In this document: positions 52,115-61,900 of the stretch, piece by piece
Numbering within the stretch: the first letter of the stretch is position 1
Layout: the number at the start of each line of letters is the position of its first letter
From: Maribacter_C sp947494565
GTDB taxonomy: Bacteria; Bacteroidota; Bacteroidia; Flavobacteriales; Flavobacteriaceae
NCBI RefSeq assembly: GCF_047345415.1
Contig: NZ_JBLFEP010000002.1
Coordinates: forward strand, 372,001 to 436,000
Direction of reading: 5' to 3'
DNA: 64,000 bases
The notes under the pieces: generated by a model
What the model was told of the DNA's origin: nothing
Databases searched by the model: none
What the model saw: only the letters and a program-made list of their open reading frames with translations
Translations under genes and position numbers: made by a program

Positions 52115-54406
52115 CTAGTTTAACCGATACCGCAGTCCGAAGAAACCGCGAATCCCTTGATTGGGTCCGTAAACATAAGAGGGGTCAAAGGTCAATGCAT
52201 TAGGGTTATCCACTGTCGGCACTACGTTTCCTCTATTGTCAAAGACCACATTTCGGTCAAAGGGGTCGTCGGAGCGCGCAATGATAAACGGATTTCCACG
52301 ATTGGGAGTCCAGTCCAACAAGTTTTTAATACCGCCGTAGAATTCAAAATTATCCAAGCCCTTATAGGTGAATTGTATATTTTGAATGCTCCAAACCGGT
52401 GAATACGGACTTCGGGGATCATTCTCTCCAAGAGTGGGCAATCGCATAGGGCCGTAAAGATTTCCAGTATAGTCCACACTCAGTTTAAGATTTCTAAAAT
52501 TGTATCCGAAATTCCAAGTACCCGTATAACTCTCGGTCAGAATCTGACGACTTGATATTCCGTTTTCGGTCTGGCGAACATCTTGAAACGTGGCTCCGAC
52601 CAAGAATTTGAACCCGGATGGGAAGACGATGTCGATATTGGCACTCACCCCTTGAGAAACTGATGTGCCATCGAGATTATCATAGATGATTTGATTGGGA
52701 TTTGTATCGTAATCCGGAAGAATGGCATTACTGAAGTTGGTGTAAAAAACCGAAGCATCGATATTGGCGAAAGTACCATTGTCACCATAGATTTTCTTGA
52801 GATAGTTGAGGTTGAGATTGATCGAGCGTTCAGGTTCCAAGGTCTCCGCTATGATGACATCGCGTGCACCGGTGAGGGCCGCATGTTCTTCGGTAAATAG
52901 GTTTACTACACGAAAGCCCGTGCCTGCGTTCAAACGCAAGATATCACTATCGGAGATTTTGAAGCGATAGGCCGTTCTGGGTGTAAAGATGTTTCCATGA
53001 CGACTGTCATAATCGTAGCGCATGCCCAATAAAAGGGAGTGTTTTTTCGCCAAGGCGATTTCGTCCTGTACAAATAAACTGGGGATGGTAACTTCATCTG
53101 CCAATTCCGTCGCGGCCGTATTGTCATCATAGAAATTGTAACGCAAGGCACTACCTAGCAATAGGTCATGATTACCGGCTTTTTTGTCCCAGGTAAGTTG
53201 GGTGAAGCCAATTCGCTGATCGGCGATATAGGCTATATCTCCATAGACCGAGTTCTGTGCGTGATCGTTGTACGAAAAGGATAGAACTAACTTTTCCTTG
53301 ACGGGCAATTGATATTTGCCCAAAACTTCCCAACGACGGGTATAAATACTTTCGCCATAGATTTCGTCTCCTCCGCGAAATTCAGGAGTCCATTGTAGCT
53401 CTCCGCCCCATCTGTCTTCATAAAAGAAACGTCCGGCCAGGGAAAAAATACGATTGTCTTTCCTTTGGAAATTCCATTTTTGAAAAACGGATATCCGGTC
53501 TTGAAGCGTCAGATCCGTAAAATTATCGCTGTTGTTGTCTATAACCTCATCAAAATTGAAGTAGTTGATGCCCAGTAAGAGGTCGGTTTTTTTTGAAACA
53601 TCGATTTTGGCCCCTATATCAAGATTGTATTCACCCCATCCGGTCAGAAAGGCATCCGCAGCAAAATCCGGAGCTTCCAACGTATTTTTGGTGATGATGT
53701 TGATCAATCCCCCCACGGCCTCGCTACCATAAAGACTTGAGGCAGGACCTTTTACGATTTCAATTTGTTCGATCAATGAATTGGGTATGCCAGACAAGCC
53801 ATATACGGTACCCAATCCGCTGACAATGGGCATGCCGTCAATTAAGACCAAAGTATACGGACCCTCTAGTCCATTGATATGTATGTCTCCCGTATTGCAA
53901 ACATTGCAGTTGATCTGTGGTCGAACTCCGTTTACGTTCTGAAGCGCTTCAAAAATGCTTGCGGTGGGATTTTTTTTCAGAAAAGTGGGACTATAGACTT
54001 CTACGGGAACCGGACTCTCTGAACGGCTAACCGCTTTTAAGGTTCCCGTGACTACCGTTTCTTCCAGTTGTTCAGAGGAAGGAGTCAGACGAATGGGAAT
54101 CTTTAGCTGTGCATTGGCTTCGATCGAAATGGTTTTTGAAAAGTCACGATACCCGAGCATGGTGACCTTGAGCTTGTACCTTCCAGGTGGGATGTTGCTT
54201 ATGAGATAGGTACCGTCTTCTTGGGAAGAGGTGCCCAGGGTAGTTGCGTCCAAATAGACATTCGTAAAAGCCACGGGCCCGGACGCATCGGATACCGTTC
54301 CCTTAAGCTCGGCGTTTTGGGCATTGACCGAAAAAAAGGCAAAAAAGCCCACGATGGTACCTAGGCGACGAATTTTCTTTAGAATCGAATTTTCTTTTTT
54401 TGGCAC
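52115..54406 (-). CDS. TonB-dependent receptor, probable metal-complex uptake
   Basis: A 763-residue receptor. Signal peptide (about 8-30, ending SVNAQ), carboxypeptidase-regulatory-like domain (about 32-115), plug (about 130-240, with ICNCNVCNTGDIHINGLEG-like Cys pair and YTLVLIDGMPIVSGLGTVYGL), 22-strand barrel ending in LN. It resembles CirA/FepA-type and siderophore receptors. No ATG occurs between the promoter and the signal peptide; the GTG at 54406 is taken as the start, since a TTG at 54427 lies within the -7 box. It diverges from the DtxR/MntR-ZIP pair, so iron, zinc or manganese complexes are likely ligands. Confidence 0.88.
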   Translation of the reverse strand: MPKKENSILKKIRRLGTIVGFFAFFSVNAQNAELKGTVSDASGPVAFTNVYLDATTLGTSSQEDGTYLISNIPPGRYKLKVTMLGYRDFSKTISIEANAQLKIPIRLTPSSEQLEETVVTGTLKAVSRSESPVPVEVYSPTFLKKNPTASIFEALQNVNGVRPQINCNVCNTGDIHINGLEGPYTLVLIDGMPIVSGLGTVYGLSGIPNSLIEQIEIVKGPASSLYGSEAVGGLINIITKNTLEAPDFAADAFLTGWGEYNLDIGAKIDVSKKTDLLLGINYFNFDEVIDNNSDNFTDLTLQDRISVFQKWNFQRKDNRIFSLAGRFFYEDRWGGELQWTPEFRGGDEIYGESIYTRRWEVLGKYQLPVKEKLVLSFSYNDHAQNSVYGDIAYIADQRIGFTQLTWDKKAGNHDLLLGSALRYNFYDDNTAATELADEVTIPSLFVQDEIALAKKHSLLLGMRYDYDSRHGNIFTPRTAYRFKISDSDILRLNAGTGFRVVNLFTEEHAALTGARDVIIAETLEPERSINLNLNYLKKIYGDNGTFANIDASVFYTNFSNAILPDYDTNPNQIIYDNLDGTSVSQGVSANIDIVFPSGFKFLVGATFQDVRQTENGISSRQILTESYTGTWNFGYNFRNLKLSVDYTGNLYGPMRLPTLGENDPRSPYSPVWSIQNIQFTYKGLDNFEFYGGIKNLLDWTPNRGNPFIIARSDDPFDRNVVFDNRGNVVPTVDNPNALTFDPSYVYGPNQGIRGFFGLRYRLN

Positions 54407-54424
54407 TAGAAAATAAATTTTAGA

Positions 54425-54432
54425 CAAAGCTA
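54425..54432 (-). promoter_or_regulatory. Candidate -7 box of the receptor gene
   Basis: Minus strand TAGCTTTG, exact TAnnTTTG match, 18 bp before the GTG at 54406. This makes the TTG at 54427 impossible as a start. Confidence 0.5.
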
Positions 54433-54436
54433 AATA

Positions 54437-54466
54437 TTTGTTTTTACATATAAAAATGTATTTTTG
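54437..54466 (+). promoter_or_regulatory. Promoter of the DtxR-type regulator
   Basis: TTTG at 54437-54440, 18-bp spacer, TATTTTTG at 54459-54466; both elements are consensus. The ATG at 54483 follows 16 bp later. The inner palindrome sits between the two elements, consistent with autorepression. Confidence 0.7.
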
Positions 54467-54482
54467 TCTATATTAAAAATTT

Positions 54483-55139
54483 ATGACACTTTCCGAAGAA
54501 GATTATATCAAGGCGATTTACCACTTGGGTAAAGGTGAGAATACCACCGTATCCACTAATGCCATTGCCGAAAAGATGGAAACCAAACCTTCTTCGGTGA
54601 CCGATATGGTTAAAAAGTTATCGGAGAAGGGCGTTGCCAATTACAAACCGTACAAAGGGGTAAGTCTAACGGAATACGGACAAAAAATCGCGCTTTCCCT
54701 GGTACGAAAGCACCGCCTTTGGGAAGTTTTTTTAGTGGAAAAACTGGATTTCTCTTGGGACGAAGTGCATGAGGTTGCCGAGCAACTCGAGCACGTAAAA
54801 AGTGAGAAGTTGGTCGACCAATTGGATAAGCACCTTGGATTTCCCCAAGTGGATCCACATGGGGACCCTATTCCCTCTAAAAAAGGGGAGTTCAAAAAAG
54901 CGATTAAAAAACTATTGAACGAGGTGCCGATTGGAACAAGTGGAATTTGTGTAGGGGTAAAGGATTCTTCTCCGCCCTTTCTAAAATTTCTCGATAAGAA
55001 CAAAATTGCCTTGGGCGATACCATTTTGGTTTTGGACAAGGAGGAATTCGACGGCTCACTGGATATTCAGATCAAGGAAAAGACCATCCATATTTCCAAT
55101 CAAATAGCCACCAACCTGTTTTTAAAAATAACGGAATAG
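54483..55139 (+). CDS. DtxR/MntR-family metal-dependent regulator
   Basis: A 218-residue repressor. N-terminal winged helix (about 1-70, with STNAIAEKMETKPSSVTDMVKKLSEKG), dimerisation/metal domain (about 71-140) with ligands H77, E81, H96, E100, E103 and H104, and a C-terminal FeoA/SH3-like domain (about 150-215). Asp7 is present, but the residue that selects metal (Met10 in DtxR, Glu11 in MntR) is Lys10 here, so specificity is unclear. It overlaps no gene but ends 2 bp before the ZIP gene, so it surely shares its transcript, and it faces the TonB receptor across a palindromic promoter. Confidence 0.92.
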   Translation: MTLSEEDYIKAIYHLGKGENTTVSTNAIAEKMETKPSSVTDMVKKLSEKGVANYKPYKGVSLTEYGQKIALSLVRKHRLWEVFLVEKLDFSWDEVHEVAEQLEHVKSEKLVDQLDKHLGFPQVDPHGDPIPSKKGEFKKAIKKLLNEVPIGTSGICVGVKDSSPPFLKFLDKNKIALGDTILVLDKEEFDGSLDIQIKEKTIHISNQIATNLFLKITE

Positions 55140-55141
55140 CC

Positions 55142-55963
55142 ATGCAAGAAGTCATTGATTATTTTGAATCTATCAATCCTATTTTAGCTGCATTTTATGC
55201 TACCATGTTTACCTGGGGCCTAACCGCTGCCGGTGCGGCACTGGTATTCTTTTTTAAAAATCCGAATCGCGCCGTAATGGATGCCATGTTAGGTTTTACA
55301 GGAGGTGTCATGGTAGCTGCCAGTTTTTGGAGCCTTCTCGCTCCGGGTATCGAAATGAGTCCTGGTGAAGGTTTCGTAAAAGTGATACCCGCGGCCATAG
55401 GTTTTTTATTAGGGGCTTTTTTCCTTTTCGGATTGGACAAAGTCTTACCACATTTGCATATCAACTTCAAGGAAGCGGATGCCGAGGGAATCAAAACGCC
55501 CTGGCATCGTACGACGCTACTGACCTTGGCGATTACCTTGCACAACATTCCGGAAGGTTTGGCGGTAGGGGTCCTCTTCGGAGGTGTAGCCGCTGGTTTT
55601 GACGGTGCGACCATTGGAGGGGCCGTCGCCCTCGCCTTAGGCATAGGATTGCAAAATTTTCCCGAAGGTTTTGCTGTCGCAATGCCCTTGCGCAGACAAG
55701 GACTAACACGAAGGCGCAGTTTTATGTACGGACAGGCTTCTGCAATCGTGGAACCTATTGCAGCGGTAATCGGTGCATGGGCGGTATTGACCTTTCAGCC
55801 AATTTTGCCCTATGCTCTTGCGTTTGCGGCAGGGGCCATGATTTTCGTAGTCGTGGAAGAAGTGATTCCGGAAACGCAACAAGACAAACACTCCGATGTG
55901 GCCGTTCTGGGTTTTATCGGGGGATTCATTGTTATGATGACCCTAGATGTGGGCCTAGGTTAA
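55142..55963 (+). CDS. GufA-like ZIP family metal transporter
   Basis: A 273-residue inner membrane protein with eight predicted helices. The two metal-site motifs are HNIPEGLAVGVLFGG (helix 4) and QNFPEGFAVAMPLRRQG (helix 5, Gln for His), the GufA/ZIP11 pattern. A charged loop before helix 4 (EADAEGIKTPWHR) contains a His. It moves zinc, manganese or iron into the cytoplasm. Co-transcribed with the DtxR-type regulator; with the TonB receptor opposite, it completes an outer-to-inner-membrane metal uptake route. Confidence 0.92.
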   Translation: MQEVIDYFESINPILAAFYATMFTWGLTAAGAALVFFFKNPNRAVMDAMLGFTGGVMVAASFWSLLAPGIEMSPGEGFVKVIPAAIGFLLGAFFLFGLDKVLPHLHINFKEADAEGIKTPWHRTTLLTLAITLHNIPEGLAVGVLFGGVAAGFDGATIGGAVALALGIGLQNFPEGFAVAMPLRRQGLTRRRSFMYGQASAIVEPIAAVIGAWAVLTFQPILPYALAFAAGAMIFVVVEEVIPETQQDKHSDVAVLGFIGGFIVMMTLDVGLG

Positions 55964-56052
55964 GGTAGATTGAATATATCGGCCAACTTTTAAAAGGCAA
56001 GTTCGATGCGCACGGTTTTACCCCTGTGGTCAAAAAAATCAAATTTTTGCTT

Positions 56053-57738
56053 ATGATCAGAATACTTTTTCTAATGACCTTTCTGTTTCTTGTTCTTAGC
56101 ACTAGAGGACAATCAAGCAAAGCGGACATTATCATTTACGGAGGCACCTCTGCAGGCATCGCGGGAGCGATTCAAAGTAGCAGAATGGGGAAATCAGTTA
56201 TTCTTATTGAACCTTCAAATCGAATCGGTGGGTTGACCACGGGTGGTCTTGGGCAAACCGACATTGGTAATAAACAGGCGATAGGCGGTATTTCCCGTGA
56301 ATTTTATGAGCATATCAAGGCCTATTACGACAACCCTGAAAATTGGAAATGGCAAGAAAAAGAAGATTATAAAGACGGCGGACAGACCCGGTCAGCAGAA
56401 AAGGAAAATGCGATGTGGACCTTTGAACCTTCGGCAGCACTGGCCGCATACGAAAGTATGATTTCCAAAGAACGTATTACCCTGATATACAATCAACGTC
56501 TAGATCGAAAAAACGGGGTACTCCAAAAGGAGGGCAGAATTCAATCGATCACAATGGAAAGCGGAGCTATTTTTAGCGGAGATGTATTTATTGATGCTAC
56601 CTACGAGGGAGATCTGATGGCCGGAGCGGGAGTCACTTATACCATAGGTCGGGAAAGTAACAGTCAATACGGGGAAACACTGAACGGGGTGCAGACCAGT
56701 TTCATCAATACCACGATATCGGGGAAGGTTTCGCGTAACGCCTATTATCACAATTTTGTAGCCCAGGTAGATCCATTTGTAAAGAAAGGGGACCCCGAAA
56801 GTGGGTTGTTGCCCTATGTAAATCAAAAGCCCGGAGTTGAAGGGGAGGGAGATACAAAAATACAAGCCTATTGTTTTCGAATGTGCCTAACGGACGTTCC
56901 TGAAAATCGAATTCCCTTTAAAAAGCCAAAAGAGTATAGAGAACGGGATTATGAGCTTTTATTTCGGAATTATGAAGCTAGAACAGGAGACATACAAGAT
57001 ATGTATAGTTATGGAAGCTCACTTTTGCCCTGGATCAATTCCGCAATGCCCAATCGAAAAACCGATACGAACAATAAATTCGGTTTTTCCACTGATTTCA
57101 TCGGTGCCAATTATGCCTATCCAGAAGCATCGTACGCAGAGCGTCAACAAATTGTTGAGGCCCATAGAACCTATCAGCAAGGTCTAATGTGGACCTTGGC
57201 CAATCATCCTCGTATTCCAGTTGAGGTAAGAACGGAAGCTTCAAAATGGGGAACAACAAAAGATGAATTCGACAGAGAAGATGGTTGGCAACAACAATTA
57301 TACATTCGTGAAGCAAGGCGTATGATAAGCGATTATGTTATGACCCAGCATAATTGTGAAGGTTTACGTGTGCCAAAGGATCCCATAGGTTTAGGTGCCT
57401 ACGGCATGGATTCCCACAATGTGCAACGCTATGTCGATGCCAATGGTTTCGTGAAAAACGAGGGTAATGTAGAGGCGCATGGTTTCAAACCGTACCCTAT
57501 AAGTTATGCTTCCATAGTGCCGAAAAAAGAAGAGTGCGAAAACTTGATTGTCCCCGTTTGCTTAAGTGCTACCCATATCGCGTTTGGTTCAATTCGAATG
57601 GAACCGGTGTTTATGGTGTTAGGTCAATCTGCCGCCACTGCCGCAGCGCTGGCAATTGATAGTCATCTATCAGTTCAGGAGATATCTTTCGAAACGCTTC
57701 AAAAAAAGTTGTTACAAGACGGGCAACGCATCAGGTAA
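56053..57738 (+). CDS. Secreted FAD-dependent oxidoreductase (FAD_oxidored family)
   Basis: A 561-residue protein with a signal peptide (MIRILFLMTFLFLVLSTRGQ). A dinucleotide-binding fold follows (ADIIIYGGTSAGIAGAIQSS, then EPSNRIGGLTTGG), with the family's long central region (residues about 85-470) and the C-terminal segment PICLSATHIAFGSIRMEPVFMVLGQSAATAA-like, which closes the FAD site. Such secreted FAD_oxidored proteins are often found in polysaccharide or amine catabolism in Bacteroidota; the substrate is unknown. The ATG at 56053 opens the signal peptide directly; a GTG at 56026 would add nine residues. Confidence 0.82.
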   Translation: MIRILFLMTFLFLVLSTRGQSSKADIIIYGGTSAGIAGAIQSSRMGKSVILIEPSNRIGGLTTGGLGQTDIGNKQAIGGISREFYEHIKAYYDNPENWKWQEKEDYKDGGQTRSAEKENAMWTFEPSAALAAYESMISKERITLIYNQRLDRKNGVLQKEGRIQSITMESGAIFSGDVFIDATYEGDLMAGAGVTYTIGRESNSQYGETLNGVQTSFINTTISGKVSRNAYYHNFVAQVDPFVKKGDPESGLLPYVNQKPGVEGEGDTKIQAYCFRMCLTDVPENRIPFKKPKEYRERDYELLFRNYEARTGDIQDMYSYGSSLLPWINSAMPNRKTDTNNKFGFSTDFIGANYAYPEASYAERQQIVEAHRTYQQGLMWTLANHPRIPVEVRTEASKWGTTKDEFDREDGWQQQLYIREARRMISDYVMTQHNCEGLRVPKDPIGLGAYGMDSHNVQRYVDANGFVKNEGNVEAHGFKPYPISYASIVPKKEECENLIVPVCLSATHIAFGSIRMEPVFMVLGQSAATAAALAIDSHLSVQEISFETLQKKLLQDGQRIR

Positions 57739-57824
57739 GCTGTTTTTTACCGGCCTTTTCCGCATAAGCTCTTTTTTACAATAGTAGTGGTTCGCGACGA
57801 TATAACTCGTGTTTCAGGGCCAAG

Positions 57825-58955
57825 TTACTCTCCAAAAACATCAAAGGCACCTTTGGTCAAAAACCGATCCGAGGTGGAAAATGAGTCTGCATTTTTGATT
57901 TCGGTATACCCCTCGAAGACCTTTCCTGGCTGGATCTCGATTGTTTCAAAATTATAGGTGTTCGCTTTTTGATCGAGTTTTCGGAGAATATAAAATTTGT
58001 CATCCTGTTCGACAATAGCAGCTGATGCTACTGCTTTTGCCGTAGTATTTTCGGTGATGATTTCCGCGTCGACGAACATGCCGGTCAAGAAGTTGTTTGC
58101 CCCCTCTTTCTTTAAATGTGCATGAACCTTAATGGTACGGTTTTCATCGATAGACGTACCGATTAAATATACTTCGGCTTGGAAGGTTTTCTTAGAAGCC
58201 TCGGGAATACGAAAACGGATCGGCTGTCCTTTTTTGATGTTCATGATGTCTTTTTCAAATACCGACAGTTCCAAATGAATATGATCGTTATCGATGATTT
58301 CCAAAATAGGTGAGGCAGGTGAAACATAACTGCCCTTGCTGATATTGACTTGGGTAATACTTCCGCCGATCGGGGCAAAAATAGAGGCGACACTGCTGAT
58401 GTTACCTTTTTCTACTTCAGCACTGGAAATGTTCAGCATTTGTAATTGTTTTTTCAGCCCTTTGTACTTCGCGTAAGCGCTTTTGTACTCACTTTCGGCT
58501 CTTAATAAGCTCTTTTGGGAGGTTATCTTTTCATCCATTAGCGTCTGTTGACGGTCGTATTCCGACTTGAGGTAGGCCAGTTGTTGTTTGACTTCCATAT
58601 ATTCTTGCTGCAGGGTGATGAATTCTGGATTTTCAACGGTAACCAAAAGCTGTCCTTTTTTAACAACATCCCCGATTAATAGGGGCGTTCTTTTGATATA
58701 TCCGCCCAAGGTCGCGTTTACAACGGCCCTATTTTCAGGGGGCACATCGATCATGCCATTGACAGCTATGGTAACGGGAAACGATTTTTCCTCTAGGCTT
58801 CCCAGGGTCATACCACTGTTTGTAAACTGTGCTTCGGAAAGGGTAATGCTTCCTTCTGTATATTCTGTTTCCGTTGTCGTTTCTGCGGATTTTTTTTCTC
58901 CACAGCTATAGCAGACAATTAGTAAGACGAGTAGTGCAATGATTCTTTTTTTCAT
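57825..58955 (-). CDS. Heavy-metal efflux periplasmic adaptor, CusB type
   Basis: A 376-residue membrane-fusion lipoprotein (lipobox, Cys18, followed by a T/E-rich linker). The lipoyl-type half motifs GVVKKGQLLVTVENPEF-like (about 95-112) and APIGGSITQVNISKGSYVSP flank a helical hairpin (about 115-190); barrel and membrane-proximal domains follow. It transfers metal to the CusA-type pump encoded just upstream in the same operon (30 bp gap). No Met/His metal-binding N-terminus as in E. coli CusB is obvious. Confidence 0.88.
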   Translation of the reverse strand: MKKRIIALLVLLIVCYSCGEKKSAETTTETEYTEGSITLSEAQFTNSGMTLGSLEEKSFPVTIAVNGMIDVPPENRAVVNATLGGYIKRTPLLIGDVVKKGQLLVTVENPEFITLQQEYMEVKQQLAYLKSEYDRQQTLMDEKITSQKSLLRAESEYKSAYAKYKGLKKQLQMLNISSAEVEKGNISSVASIFAPIGGSITQVNISKGSYVSPASPILEIIDNDHIHLELSVFEKDIMNIKKGQPIRFRIPEASKKTFQAEVYLIGTSIDENRTIKVHAHLKKEGANNFLTGMFVDAEIITENTTAKAVASAAIVEQDDKFYILRKLDQKANTYNFETIEIQPGKVFEGYTEIKNADSFSTSDRFLTKGAFDVFGE

Positions 58956-58985
58956 TTTTCTTATTTTGACTTGGCTTCTCTTGTT

Positions 58986-61900
58986 TTAATTCAAACTGAT
59001 ATAATTCAACTGAATTACCGTCTGATTGTATTGATTTAATTGTTCAAGACGGTCGAGTTGAATTTCATAGGCATTTTCAATGCTTTGTATGTATTGGAAA
59101 AAATCGATTTCCCCATTTCTGAAACTAAGTTCCGCGGTTTTCAGAATTTCTTGGGATAAAAGATGGCCCTCGGTCTCGTAATAGTCCAGCGCTTTGGCAT
59201 ATTTGTCATACTGGGATTGCAATTCCGTATATCTTGAATTCAAGCGTATTTCAAATGCTTTCGACTGTTCAACCGCAATTTTTTCGGTAATTTTGGAAGC
59301 CTTGATACGGGCAGCATTACCGGAAAAAAGCAACGGAATTTTGAGTCCGGCCTGGTAACCGATAAGCGTTCCATTAACGGAGCTATTGGTGCCTTGAAAA
59401 TAGTTCAAACTGATGTCGGGAAGCAATCGTTGTGTTTCTTGCTTGCGCTGGGCGTTGGCCAGCTTTATGGTGTTTTTGGAAAACTCCATTTCCGCCGTAT
59501 CATTGAGGTCGATGACATTCAAAGGGATTTTTACTAGAGCTGCCTCTTTGACTGTTACGTGCTGGGGAAGCTGAATTTCAGCTAATAAAAGGTTGTATGC
59601 AATACCCACATCGGTCTGCGCTTGTTCCAATGCTATCTGCAGTTGACGTTGCTTTGAGGAGGCAGTGATTTTCTCCAGATAATTGGTCTCTCCCAACTCA
59701 AAACGACGCTTGGCCATATAAGCGAAGTTTTGGTACAGACTATCCAAGCGGAAATAGATGCGTTCTTTTTCCTTGGCATATTGGTATTGGTAGTAGGCCG
59801 CAGTCACTTTTCGTTTTAAGCTTTTTTCTTGTACGCCATAACTGCTTGTGCTAAGCGCAAGATTGGCTTTGCTCGTTTTTCGCTTTGCGAAGTAAACCGT
59901 AGGAAATAAAAAATCTTGCTGTGCTCCGAGGACATTGAGCGGCAGATTCGAGCGTGTCAGGTTGTTCTCGTCATAGCTGTAATACAACTCGGTTTTGTCA
60001 AAATCGAAAGCGGTACCCATCAAGGCATCCGATTTTTCGATGTTGAGTTTCGATGCTTTTAGATCCGTATTGTTTTCAATGGCCAAATTGATAAGTTCGT
60101 TCAGGTCTTTCGGATTTTCCTGCGCGTTTCCCGCTGTTGAAAACATGAGTACAAAAAGCAGTACTATCGCACTGACGTTTTTAGTTAAAGACGGGTTCAA
60201 ACTCTTATTTTTTCTTTTTTCAAATAAAGAATACAATACCGGAAGCACTACTAAGGTCAATAGGGTAGCTGTGATGAGTCCGCCAATGACTACCGTGGCC
60301 AAGGGGCGTTGTACTTCAGCTCCGGCACTTGTTGAAATTGCCATTGGCAAAAAGCCCAAAGCTGCTGCCGAGGCTGTTAAAATCACCGCCCGCAAGCGAT
60401 CTTTGGTGCCTTGTTTGATCAATGCTTCCATGGTATCAAAATGTTGTTTTTTAAGTTCCTTGAAATGTTCGATAAGTACAATGCCGTTCAAGACCGCTAT
60501 CCCGAAAAGTGCAATGAAACCAACCCCTGCCGAGATGCTGAAGGGCATGCCGCGAATCCAGAGTAGTAAAATACCTCCGACCGCAGCTAGTGGAATTGCC
60601 GAGAAAATCAATACCGCTTCCCCAGCGGATTGAAACGCAAAGAAGAGCAATACGAAAATGAGCAAGAGGGCAATCGGAACGGCAACAAGCAATCGTGATT
60701 TTGCACTTTGCAGGTTCTCAAACTGCCCGCCATAGGTGATGTTGTATCCCACAGGCATTTTGATATGTTGACCGATCAATTCCCGAACATCATCTACTAC
60801 CGACTGCATATCTCGGTCACGAACATTGACGCCTACAACGATTCTTCTGCGCGTATCGTCACGAGAGATTTTGGCCGCCCCTTTTTGGTACCGAATTTCT
60901 GCCAATTCGCTTAGCGGAATTTTTCCTCCAATAGGAAGATCTACATACAGGTTTTTGAGATGATCGATGTCCGTTCGATTTTCAGCATCCAATCTGACGA
61001 CCATATCAAAACGTTTTTCACCTTCAAAAACGCTGCCAACGGTTCGTCCAACGAAACCCATCGAAATCATATCGTTCAGTTCTCGAATATTGAGTCCATA
61101 GCGGGCAATTTTGGAACGATCATAGGTGACGTTCATTTGGGGGAGTCCCACTATTTTTTCCACTGAGATATCCGCTGCGCCTTCCACATTTTCGATGAGG
61201 TCTTTGATTTCATTTCCTTTTTTGCTCAAGACCTCAAGGTCTTCCCCGAAAATCTTGATGGCAACGTCTGAACGAACACCGGAGATGAGCTCGTTGAAAC
61301 GCATTTCAATGGGCTGGGTGAATTCTACCTCCATATTCGGAATGATTTCTAAAGCTTGCTTGAACTTATTGGCGAGTTCATCTTTGCTAGTTGCGGAAAC
61401 CCATTCACTTTTCGGTTTCAGTATGATGATGACATCACTTTCTTCCATTGACATGGGGTCTGTGGGAACTTCAGCAGCACCTATGCGCGTAACTACCTGT
61501 TTCACCTCTGGAAAGGTGTTCAAGAGTATTTTTTCGATTTGTGTGGTGATTTCTACGGTTTTACTCAGTGATGTTCCTGTTTTCAAAACAGGTTGAATAA
61601 CAAAATCCCCTTCATCCAAAGTAGGGATGAATTCGCCGCCCATCCTTAAAAATAGCACTGTGGTACCCAACAAAAGAAGAACGGCCAGACCCAGTACCTG
61701 CTTTTTGCTTTTCAGGGCCCAATCGATTATCGGTTCGTAGCGTTGATTGAACCACCGCATTAGACGAATGGAACTATTCTTGTCCGATAATTTTATCGGT
61801 TTCAAGAATACGGATGCAATGACGGGTACATAGGTAAAGCAGAGAACCATTGCTCCGATGAGCGCAAAACTAAAAGTCAATGCCATCGGTCTGAACATTT

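Larger units (their letters stand above)
54421..54470. promoter_or_regulatory. Shared operator region, receptor / DtxR-type regulator
   Basis: Two nested inverted repeats: TAGACAAA (54421-54428) with TTTGTCTA (54463-54470), and TACAT (54445-54449) with ATGTA (54456-54460). They overlap both promoters, as expected for binding of the metal-dependent regulator itself. Confidence 0.45.

Noticed and set aside
55195..55644. 149-codon minus-strand ORF inside the ZIP gene
   Set aside because: Antisense shadow; proline/lysine rich with no domain.
59995..60633. 212-codon plus-strand ORF inside the CusA-TolC gene
   Set aside because: Antisense shadow; composition mirrors the hydrophobic helices on the other strand.
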